From NCBI GenBank assembly GCA_050943135.1, contig JBMNOP010000008.1, positions 1 to 64,000 on the forward strand: a DNA stretch of 64,000 nt, written 5' to 3'. Below, piece after piece: positions 15,830 to 23,640 of the stretch. A program made the translations under genes and the position numbers. Position 1 is the first letter of the stretch, and each line of letters begins with the position of its first letter. Under the pieces are notes generated by a model. The model ran no database searches. It was not told the origin of the DNA and worked only from the letters and a program-made list of their open reading frames with translations. Source of the stretch: RUG695 sp050943135 (GTDB taxonomy: Bacteria > Planctomycetota > Planctomycetia > Pirellulales > Thermoguttaceae).

Positions 15830-17563
15830 ATGTCCGGCAAGTCAAACAGAAGAATTCGAATCGGAAAAGGGGCGGTTTTGCTTTCGGGCGCCTTGCTCGT
15901 TTCCCTTCTTCTGGTTTGTTCCGATTCTTGGGCCGACGGGCTGATGCCCAGGCCGCTGATCAGGTTCGGCGGCCCGGCCAAAACCGAGGAACAGGCGGCA
16001 CCCCCGATCATCGTTCCAAAACCGATGTCCCTCCCAAGGGGAACGGGGCGGGTCGAACGGGTCGCCTCGGTTACACCGCCCCTTCCGTCGGTTCCGTCGA
16101 TCGCGACCACAAACTCGGCGGTCGGTGCGATGCCGACCCCGAAGTCCTCGGCGGTTTCGAAGGCGGCTCCGATCGAACTATCCGACAGCGACGATCTGTT
16201 TGTGGTTCGAAGCAATAAAGAACCTGCCTTGCCGGAAGTCGCGGTACCTGCTTCCGAATCCGGAGAAGAACCGGTCGCCGCAACCTCGATTGTTCAGCCG
16301 GTCTCCTACTCCTCCGAAGGGGAGACGCTCGAAGATGCGTGGAACGCCGCACTCTCTGTTTCGCGTTCGCTCTCGGCAAAAGACTACGAACGGCTCGGCG
16401 CCGAGGCAACGGTCGAGGCCGCACGCGGAGTTGCCCTGCCAAAACTCTCGAATATGACCGGAGTGCATACCATTTCCAAAGAGCTGGCGTTTCAGACCGA
16501 AGTGCCTCTTTCGCAACTTGTACCGACTCTCCCCGACATAACGCACGAGTCGCCGATCTGTGAAACCGACTTTGCCACGAGCACGACGGCTCTGACGATC
16601 CCGATCTATATGGGCGGACGCGTACTGAATATGATCGAGGCAGCGCAGGCAGCTTCGTGCACACTCGGGGCCGACCGGCAAATCAGCGAACAAGACCTCA
16701 AGTACGAAGTCGCGCAGACCTATTTTCTGGTCTTGCGGATTCGCTGCCTCTATCAGGTAGCCCTCGAAGCGGAACAGACGATTGCCGCACATGAAAAAGA
16801 CGCGCGACGCCTGCTCGACAACGGAATCGTTACCAAAAACGTCCTCTTGGCAGCCGAGGTGGCCCATGCCAACGCCAAACAAGATCTGATCAAAGCCGAA
16901 AATGCGGTCAACCTTTCCCAGGCGGCGTATAACAGGCTTTTGTGGCGATCGTTCGATACACCGGTGAAGATTGTCGACGTCGATATTCCTCCCCTTTCCG
17001 GCGATGTCGACGCGCTGACGAGAACCGCCGTGGCCCGACGTCCGGAACTGGCCGCCCTCTCGCACAAATCGCGGGCCCTGGCTGCGAAGTCACGGGTCTA
17101 CCGCGCCGGTCGCCTTCCGCAAGTCGCCGCGATCGGTACCTACGATTACCTTGAAAACAGCCATCTCAACGAAAACTCGTTCTTTACCGGGTCGCTCGGT
17201 GTCGAATGGACGCCGTTCGACGGCGGGGTGAGCCGAAACCGACAGTCTGCCGCCGAATACGAGGCGATGTCCGTCACTCGGGAATACGAAGAGGCGGAAT
17301 CGAAAATTCGACTCCAGGTTTATCAGTGCTGGCAAGACGAGCAGGAAACCCGTCATCGGGTCAAGACGGCCGAAAAGGGGGTGGAACGCGCCGAAGAGAA
17401 CCTGCGTGTTGTCAATCGCGGGTTCAAAGAGGGACTGATCGGACATACCGAAGTCCTCGATGCGCAGACCATGCGGACCCAGGCGCAGAGCAACCTTGCC
17501 AATGCCCGTTACGATGCCATCCTGGCCACCTATCATCTGCAACGTGCCGTCGGGCAACTTTGA
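15830..17563 (+). CDS. TolC family outer-membrane channel
   Basis: 577 residues from the ATG at 15830; a GTG at 15812 is the alternative, and neither has a clear ribosome site. Residues up to about 36 form a signal peptide (GAVLLSGALLVSLLLVCSDSWADG). A Pro/Ala-rich linker of some 100 residues, unusual for TolC, precedes the first outer-membrane efflux repeat (TLEDAWNAALSVSRSLSAKD). The second repeat contains ARRPELAALSHKSRALAAKSRV and NARYDAILATYHLQRAVGQL. It provides the exit duct for the divergent RND pump. Confidence 0.92.
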   Translation: MSGKSNRRIRIGKGAVLLSGALLVSLLLVCSDSWADGLMPRPLIRFGGPAKTEEQAAPPIIVPKPMSLPRGTGRVERVASVTPPLPSVPSIATTNSAVGAMPTPKSSAVSKAAPIELSDSDDLFVVRSNKEPALPEVAVPASESGEEPVAATSIVQPVSYSSEGETLEDAWNAALSVSRSLSAKDYERLGAEATVEAARGVALPKLSNMTGVHTISKELAFQTEVPLSQLVPTLPDITHESPICETDFATSTTALTIPIYMGGRVLNMIEAAQAASCTLGADRQISEQDLKYEVAQTYFLVLRIRCLYQVALEAEQTIAAHEKDARRLLDNGIVTKNVLLAAEVAHANAKQDLIKAENAVNLSQAAYNRLLWRSFDTPVKIVDVDIPPLSGDVDALTRTAVARRPELAALSHKSRALAAKSRVYRAGRLPQVAAIGTYDYLENSHLNENSFFTGSLGVEWTPFDGGVSRNRQSAAEYEAMSVTREYEEAESKIRLQVYQCWQDEQETRHRVKTAEKGVERAEENLRVVNRGFKEGLIGHTEVLDAQTMRTQAQSNLANARYDAILATYHLQRAVGQL

Positions 17564-17613
17564 CAAGCGTCACACGCCGCGGTGTCGAAACACGCGGGAT
17601 ATTTAATATTCCC

Positions 17614-17653
17614 GGCAATCGCAAGAGGAGCGGTTGCCCGGCGGTTTTGTTTT
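17614..17653 (+). terminator. Terminator after the TolC gene
   Basis: Hairpin GGCAATCGC/GCGGTTGCC (17614-17622, 17630-17638, one G-T pair) with a 7-base loop, followed by CGGCGGTTTTGTTTT. Confidence 0.75.
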
Positions 17654-18460
17654 AACCGTGAGCCGTATATCATCGGGTTGTCGAGGCTACCCTAAACAAC
17701 CCGTACGGAATAAGACGGAGAACGCCGGGAAGGTTGCCAAGAGATTTGGCAACCGTAAAGGAACAAGCGGGAAGAACGCATGTTCATCTCTTTTATGCTC
17801 TTTATCGAAACACACAACCCCGAATCGAAACCGATCGGATGCAGACCCCAATAGATCGGCATTCACATCAAAATTCTCACGACGGGCGTTCCCGACGCGG
17901 TGTTGATACTTCGACCCCCCGGTACGGCAAGGCCGTAAACCAAACAATTGGCAAGAAGTCGATGACGGGGTGCCCCAAAGGTTGTCGGAATATGATCTGC
18001 AGGGCTCAGGCACTGGTTTGATTTATCGCTTTTTTTCCGGGCTTTACGCGGGAAATTATTGCTCGGGTTGTAAGGGGGAGGCATCGTTGCTCGGCGGCAA
18101 GCCGCGCACCGGTCCCCGTGACCAATGGGAAAAACTCCTCCGAGGAATATGGGGCGGTGATCAACCTCTGAAACGGACAGAAAGACCGGAATGCGGAAAA
18201 TTACCCCTTGTCTCCCGCTGACGTCTATTTGGTAAGATTCTCGGTATCAATCTCCTGAACCGGAACATTGAAAAATTTGCGTTTTCCTGAAAACGGAGGG
18301 TAGGGCCTCTGAGTCATTCGGGATCGAGAAGCGGATTATTTCGAGCCGGGCGGGGAAAATCGGAGAGTGAGAAATCGAACGATGAACACTGTGGCGGAGA
18401 AGTCGGAAACAAAGTCGGGGCCGACGCTCCCACAAAGGGAGCTTGCGCCCGAGGCACGGG
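17654..18460. other. Gene-poor 0.8-kb region with one perfect hairpin
   Basis: No frame on either strand shows a family motif or a ribosome site. A perfect 8-bp hairpin GGTTGCCA/TGGCAACC with a 7-base loop lies at 17732-17754, without a T-tract. A weaker stem GCTCCC/GGGAGC near 18428-18443 lies downstream of the SurA-like gene and could end it. Confidence 0.5.
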
Positions 18461-19717
18461 TTATTCGCGTCCGGTAGCCGAGACGGCATTGTGGCTGATC
18501 GCCTCGAATCGCGTTTTGCGGTCTTCCGGAGAAATCTTGTATATCTGAACGGCGAACCGCTTGGCCAGTTCGGCCTCGTATTTTGCTTTGAGAGAACGTT
18601 GTCGTTCCTCTTTGATTTTTTCGGCGATCTCTTCCTGTACCTCGACGAAGGGGGTCAGCCTTTCCTTCTGCCGTTCGAGGACGCGGACAATCGAAAGTCC
18701 GGCTTCGTCTTCGAAAATGCGACTCAACGCGCCGACCGGAAGGTCATCGCTGAAGAGGGCCGTGTCGATGATTGCGGAACTGATTTCCCCCCGTTTGGTC
18801 CACCCGCACTCTCCTCCCTTGGGGGCGAAGATGTCTTCGGAATCGGTATGGGCGACTTTCGCAAAGGCCGATCCTCGACCGTCACGGTTCACAGCCGAAC
18901 GTACCGCGTTCCCCATGTAGGCGATCTTTTTGCGGGCTTCCTCTTTCGTTCGGTGATTGGAGAAGTAGACCGACATCTTTTGCCAGCGAACCTGTTCCGG
19001 TTTCTTGTAGTCGTCGCGGTGCTTCTCGTAATAACGGCGCAGATCGTGCGAGGTCGGTTCCCACTGATCGGAGCCGAGGTTGTAAGCGACCCAGCTGCCG
19101 CTGATCGTCTGCTGAATGAAGAGACGCCTTTCTTCGTCGAGAGAACTTTCGAGCTTCTCCTTAAAGAGGGATTCGAGTTCGTCTTGCGTCTCGCAATGCA
19201 TCTGCTCCATCAGGTTGGGCAGGTATTCCGAATCGAACGTCTTGTTGAGTATCTTTTTCTGTTCCTCGATTTCGTCTTTCGACCGGGAAACGATGTAGTC
19301 GTTATAGAAAAGGAGCTGGCAAATGTACTCTTCAAGTACCTGCGAGTAGATACGGTCGCTCGCGAGAAACTCGTTGCGGATCGCGGCACAGTACTCTTCG
19401 TTGAATTTCCCTCTTTCGTTTTCGGGTGCCCGGTCTTTTTGTTTGAGAAATTCCAGGTAGGCGTATTTCCGAATCTGGTGGAAGATGTCCCGTTTCAGGA
19501 TCGCCTCGTGTCCGACGCGCCCGAGGGTTTCGGAACCTTCGTAGTAGATCCGGCTTGACGTCACGGGGGGGGAAAGTTTTATGTTATACGAGGCATCGCC
19601 AGCCATCGAAACGCGGTCGGTGCGCGGCTCTTCCCCCACGGCGGGGAAAATCGCACCGCACGAAAGTGCCGCACCGATGAACAGGGAGGGGAATGGGTAC
19701 CTTGTCTTCGATTTCAT
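18461..19717 (-). CDS. SurA-like periplasmic peptidyl-prolyl isomerase (PpiC/parvulin type)
   Basis: 418 residues with a signal peptide (SLFIGAALSCGAIFPAVGEE). An N-terminal helical chaperone part (about 60-220) precedes one parvulin domain. The latter starts VRWQKMSVYFSNHRTKEEAR and contains FAPKGGECGWTKRGEISSAI, a variant of the parvulin core (xxGGDLGWxxxGxxxxxF). A Lys/Glu-rich C-terminal helix follows. Compared with E. coli SurA there is only one isomerase domain. It probably assists folding of outer-membrane and exported proteins. It lies 63 bp downstream of the TIGR03009-type gene. Confidence 0.85.
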   Translation of the reverse strand: MKSKTRYPFPSLFIGAALSCGAIFPAVGEEPRTDRVSMAGDASYNIKLSPPVTSSRIYYEGSETLGRVGHEAILKRDIFHQIRKYAYLEFLKQKDRAPENERGKFNEEYCAAIRNEFLASDRIYSQVLEEYICQLLFYNDYIVSRSKDEIEEQKKILNKTFDSEYLPNLMEQMHCETQDELESLFKEKLESSLDEERRLFIQQTISGSWVAYNLGSDQWEPTSHDLRRYYEKHRDDYKKPEQVRWQKMSVYFSNHRTKEEARKKIAYMGNAVRSAVNRDGRGSAFAKVAHTDSEDIFAPKGGECGWTKRGEISSAIIDTALFSDDLPVGALSRIFEDEAGLSIVRVLERQKERLTPFVEVQEEIAEKIKEERQRSLKAKYEAELAKRFAVQIYKISPEDRKTRFEAISHNAVSATGRE

Positions 19718-19780
19718 GGTTTTCGGTTCTTCCGAACTCTCCCGAAAATGTTTTTCGTTTCGCTGTTCCGCGTCAGAACG

Positions 19781-21151
19781 CTATTCCGCGTCGAAACCGA
19801 CGCTGCTCGATGCCACTTCTTCTTTCTTCCAGCCAAAATCGATTTTCGGTTCGATGTTCCAGAGTCCTTTGTTGATCGAGATATCGTAGAACCACAGTTC
19901 GGTATAACTTTTGCCGTTGGTATGATATTGCCTCATGTAATAAGGTTGCAGGTCGGCAAGACGCAGCGTGATAATGATTCGCTGGAACGACTGCGCGTCG
20001 CTCGCCTGACGAGGCCATGCCTCGATCCAGACTTCCGAATCCTGCTTGTCCGGCTTGGTGATCAACTTCATGTAGAAACGCCGTTTAAGGTTTTCGGCCT
20101 TGGCAATGAAGAAGATCGGGATCGGCCCGTCCATCGTCAGATCTTTGTTCTGCTGCTCTTTCGGAATCGGTGTTACCAGAGCAACCCGGTTTTTGAAATC
20201 GTATTCGATCAGACTCTTTCCATCGAGGATGAACTTCTTTTCCCCGACTCCCTTTTTGTATTCCGGCTTGACCTTACCGTCTTCGCCTTTCTCGTAGGAA
20301 AATTCCCCGAGGATGTGATAGAGGAGCTTGTTCGGTGCAACAAACTTGAATTCGCCGAACGTGTGCGAAAGAGGAGCGTCTTTATCTTCGCCGTAAAGAC
20401 CACCCCCCTGTTCTTTCGAATCGACGGAACAAGCAACCTTTTTGATGTTCTTGCCGAACTCTTCCCATTTGTTTAGGAACTGTTCGAGGAGCGCAGCCTC
20501 TTCCTGGGAGATTTGGTAATTGTCGGGGGGCGGAAGGATTGCGTCATCCGACTTTTCGGGCAGAAGACCCGAACGATCTTCGTCACCCGGAAGGGTGGCG
20601 CCTTGAAGCAGACCACCGCGGGATGCTCCGCTTTGGGACGTGCCGCGGCGAAGTGTGCCGCCGCGAGTCTCGCTGCCGGATGTGCGGGCGGGGAGCCGAG
20701 CCGGAGGCGCCGTCGGTGTATCGGCCTGGGCAACTCGGATCGGCGGATCGACGGCAGCCGCCGTCTTGATTGCCGGCGCGGGTTCGGTCGGAAGTCGTAA
20801 CTCCTGGGCCGGGGGACGGCGTTGCCGGGAACGAAGCGAGTAGGGTTGGACCGACACAACGCCTTCTACCTGATCGGTCGTCCGAGCGGAGGTCGGATTC
20901 ACTTTCCGAGATGTTGTCTTGGTTGCGGCGGGTTCGGCCGGGTCGGCCGGCTGGTATTCCGGGATCGGGGGGAGAATCGCGGTGGTTGTTACCGCGTCGG
21001 GCATGGCGGTACCGGAAGCGAATGTTTCAGCAGCCGACCGGGTTGCGTTCTGCGCCGAGAGGTGCGCCGTCGGCGTGATCGCGAGGAGTGCTCCTGCCAG
21101 AGAGGATATCGACGTCTTTATGACAAAGCGGGTGAGTTTTCCCCGGCTCAT
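19781..21151 (-). CDS. TIGR03009-type planctomycete exported protein
   Basis: 456 residues from an ATG at 21149-21151 with AAGGAG nine bases upstream; a longer TTG start would place the ribosome site inside the gene. A signal peptide (ISSLAGALLAITPTAHLSAQ) is followed by about 200 residues of Pro/Ala/Thr-rich low complexity. The conserved domain starts near LLEQFLNKWEEFGKNIKKVA and ends with ELWFYDISINKGLWNIEPKI. This matches the planctomycete domain TIGR03009, whose lipoprotein-carrier-like (LolA-type) fold is an inference. Function is unknown. Confidence 0.8.
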   Translation of the reverse strand: MSRGKLTRFVIKTSISSLAGALLAITPTAHLSAQNATRSAAETFASGTAMPDAVTTTAILPPIPEYQPADPAEPAATKTTSRKVNPTSARTTDQVEGVVSVQPYSLRSRQRRPPAQELRLPTEPAPAIKTAAAVDPPIRVAQADTPTAPPARLPARTSGSETRGGTLRRGTSQSGASRGGLLQGATLPGDEDRSGLLPEKSDDAILPPPDNYQISQEEAALLEQFLNKWEEFGKNIKKVACSVDSKEQGGGLYGEDKDAPLSHTFGEFKFVAPNKLLYHILGEFSYEKGEDGKVKPEYKKGVGEKKFILDGKSLIEYDFKNRVALVTPIPKEQQNKDLTMDGPIPIFFIAKAENLKRRFYMKLITKPDKQDSEVWIEAWPRQASDAQSFQRIIITLRLADLQPYYMRQYHTNGKSYTELWFYDISINKGLWNIEPKIDFGWKKEEVASSSVGFDAE

Positions 21152-21428
21152 TGGTGTGTACTCCTTGCGCAATCTAACGAATCACGGAATCTCGTCGGCG
21201 GCGCGCCGCGCCGGGAGACTCGTCACTGCCTTTTTATAGCCATTTCTCGGAAATGAGTAAAGAGCGTTTTGTTTCAACGGTGCCCCGGCGCCGTTTTCCG
21301 CGGGTCGAGCCGAAGGGGGGAAGAGTGACGAGAGGGAAGGGGAGAAGCGTCATGTGAGCGATAGAGGCCACCCCGTCGTTTTCCGACACAAAAATGTTTT
21401 TTCCCCACCCTTTTTCTCGGAACCGGAC

Positions 21429-21457
21429 TGGACAAGATCAATGTGGGACTCTATAAT
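21429..21457 (+). promoter_or_regulatory. Sigma-70 type promoter of the zinc-ribbon gene
   Basis: TGGACA (21429-21434) and TATAAT (21452-21457) with a 17-base spacer. The expected start falls at about 21464, next to the ATG at 21465. Confidence 0.75.
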
Positions 21458-21464
21458 CCGAGGT

Positions 21465-21827
21465 ATGAGAGAGAAGCATTACGGCTACGGCCCGTGGGAA
21501 TACCGATATCGCTGCAAAAGTTGCGGCCAGGTGGTTCGTGAACCGAAGAACAAGGCCCCCTGTACGGCATGCGGCGGGGATTTCGGCTCTAAGACCTCTA
21601 TGCGCAAGGTTTACCTTGAAGAGGAAAAACCCTACGAGATCCTTGAAGTGGAGTACGCTCTTCCGAAAACCTTTTTAGACAAACTCCGAGAGTTTTTCGG
21701 CCTTCCCGTGAAGCCCCGCTACGGAATCCGTGAAGAGAAACGTCGTCCTGCCCGTCGCTGGCGATGGCAAACCCATGCCGAAGTCGAAGAGGAATCCGGC
21801 ATCATGCGGCACGAAGATTTCCTGTAA
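21465..21827 (+). CDS. Small zinc-ribbon protein, possibly leaderless
   Basis: 120 residues from the ATG at 21465. A two-pair zinc knuckle CKSCGQ...CTACGG occupies about residues 15-37; the rest is basic with Arg/Trp clusters (RRPARRWRWQ) and no membrane segment. I do not recognise a family beyond the zinc ribbon. An upstream in-frame ATG (21441) and GTG (21354) exist, but a strong promoter has its -10 at 21452-21457, inside those longer frames, so the 21465 start is preferred and the transcript may lack a leader. Confidence 0.65.
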   Translation: MREKHYGYGPWEYRYRCKSCGQVVREPKNKAPCTACGGDFGSKTSMRKVYLEEEKPYEILEVEYALPKTFLDKLREFFGLPVKPRYGIREEKRRPARRWRWQTHAEVEEESGIMRHEDFL

Positions 21828-21920
21828 ACACCCTTTTACGTGCCCGTTTCGTTCCGGGCGCGTCGCACTTTTTATCGTATTCTTTATCTTTTTATTATCT
21901 TCGGCCCTTTCGGCCGCGCC

Positions 21921-23435
21921 TCAGGCCAACTGTCCCAGCGCATCGGCAAATTTTCTGAACTTCGGGTAGGCCGCATCGTAGACTTTTACGGCCTCCGGGT
22001 CGGGTTTGGCCGAGGTCTCGGGGTGAAGCAGGTCGTCGATCCGATCGAACGAATCCCAGAGCCCCGTGCCGACGAAAGCCAGTGCCGCCGCGCCGAGCGA
22101 GGCCGCGTTTTGCCCGATATTGATTCGGAGAATGTCCATATTGAGTGTGTCGGCGTAGATCTGACGCCAGAGCGGGGAATTGGCGCCCCCGCCGACGGCA
22201 ATGAGGCTCTTTTCGGTTGCCGCGATCTTGCGCAGCGCGTCCATCACCCCGCGCATATTCATCGCGATTCCTTCCATCGTCGCACGGATGACGTCGGCGC
22301 GGGTATGCAAAAGATCAAGGTTGGCGAACCCACCACGCATACTCGGATTGGCATCGAGCAACGTTCCCCCCGCCAGGGATGGATTGCAAAGGAGCCCGCG
22401 GGCACCCGCCGGAGAGTTCGCCGCTTCGGCGGTCATCAGGTCGTAGATGTCGGCCCCGCTCGCCTCGGCTTGCTCAACAAGGTCGCGGCAGAACCGGTCG
22501 CGTACCCAGCGGAACGTGGTGCCGGACGAAAAGATCGAAAGGGCCGAGGTGAACATGCCCGGCACGACATGGGTAAAGACATAGCTTTTTGCGTTCACGT
22601 CGAGGGTCGGACTTGAGTCACACAGCGCGATCCAGGACGAAGAGCCGAGCGATGTGTAAAGACGCCCCTTCTTAAACGAGCCGGCGCCGAGCGCCATGCA
22701 GGAGTTGTCGACCCCGCCGCAACAGACGACCGTCTCGGGGGTCAGGCCCATCAGTTCCGCCCCCTCGGCGGTGAGCGGACCGAGCGGTTCGGTGGAAGGG
22801 ACGATTTTCGGGAAGAGGTTCGGATCGAGTCCCGAAGCGGCGAGAAGGTCTTCGGAATACTTCCACCCTTGCAGGTCGTAGATGCCCGAGCCGGAGGCGT
22901 AACTCGGGTCGGTAGCCCGCACACCCGTCAGACGATAGTTCAGGTAATCTTTCGTGCCGAGGATGATATCGGTCTCTCGGAACATCTCCGGTTCGTGTTC
23001 CTTGTACCAGAGAATTTTAAACGCGCTGTAATGTGCCGCGGGAAACCCGTTCCCGGTGATCAGGTACCACTCGGTCGGGTCGATCCGTTGGAAGAACGCC
23101 GCCGCCTCGGCCTCGGCACGCCGGTCTGACCAGATCGGCGTCTCGTCCCGAAGCAGGTTCCCCCCTTTGTCAAGCGGCACGGCTCCGAGACTGTGCCCCG
23201 AGATGGCCATCGCCGCCACGTCGTGCGGGTCGACCCCCGTCTCGGCAAGGAGCTGTTTGGTGCTTTGCGCCGCGGCGCAAAGCCAGTCGTCCGGCTTCTG
23301 TTCGATCAGGTTCGGGCCGGGCGTACTCGTCGGATACGAGGCAAAGACCGAGTCGATCAGCGTCCCATCGCTGTCAAAGAGCGTGGCTTTGTTTCCACCG
23401 GTGCCGAGATCGTGCGCGATAATTTTTTTCGACAT
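21921..23435 (-). CDS. FGGY-family carbohydrate kinase (xylulokinase-like)
   Basis: 504 residues, standard length. It phosphorylates a pentulose or similar sugar. The N-terminal ATPase phosphate loop is AHDLGTGGNKATLFD. The sugar-facing segment includes SGHSLGAVPLD and the IWSDRRAEAEA motif (catalytic Asp region). The second actin-like domain begins at GVDNSCMALGAGS and contains SLGSSSWIAL, and ATMEGIAMNMRGVMDAL plus AVGGGANSPLWRQIYAD form the FGGY signature 2. A sugar-pathway partner is not adjacent. The exact substrate is uncertain; xylulose is the default for this subgroup. Confidence 0.88.
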   Translation of the reverse strand: MSKKIIAHDLGTGGNKATLFDSDGTLIDSVFASYPTSTPGPNLIEQKPDDWLCAAAQSTKQLLAETGVDPHDVAAMAISGHSLGAVPLDKGGNLLRDETPIWSDRRAEAEAAAFFQRIDPTEWYLITGNGFPAAHYSAFKILWYKEHEPEMFRETDIILGTKDYLNYRLTGVRATDPSYASGSGIYDLQGWKYSEDLLAASGLDPNLFPKIVPSTEPLGPLTAEGAELMGLTPETVVCCGGVDNSCMALGAGSFKKGRLYTSLGSSSWIALCDSSPTLDVNAKSYVFTHVVPGMFTSALSIFSSGTTFRWVRDRFCRDLVEQAEASGADIYDLMTAEAANSPAGARGLLCNPSLAGGTLLDANPSMRGGFANLDLLHTRADVIRATMEGIAMNMRGVMDALRKIAATEKSLIAVGGGANSPLWRQIYADTLNMDILRINIGQNAASLGAAALAFVGTGLWDSFDRIDDLLHPETSAKPDPEAVKVYDAAYPKFRKFADALGQLA

Positions 23436-23547
23436 AACTACTCCGCTTTCTGAGGGTTGTTTCGTTCCGCGATCGGAACGAGAGACCCCCTCATTCTAAC
23501 TTCTCGAAAAGTGCGGTTCAAGCTCTCGGTGCGTGCCCGGCGCGATT

Positions 23548-23575
23548 TTGACAACTTGCCGAAATGCGTTAGAAT
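23548..23575 (+). promoter_or_regulatory. Sigma-70 type promoter of mutS
   Basis: TTGACA (23548-23553) and TAGAAT (23570-23575) with a 16-base spacer. Its position rules out the longest in-frame start of mutS at 23533. Confidence 0.8.
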
Positions 23576-23640
23576 TTAGGAGCGCCTTCCTGCGGTGCGT
23601 TTTTCGTCTGCTTGCCGGCGAAGGGAAGAGGCGCCACGAT

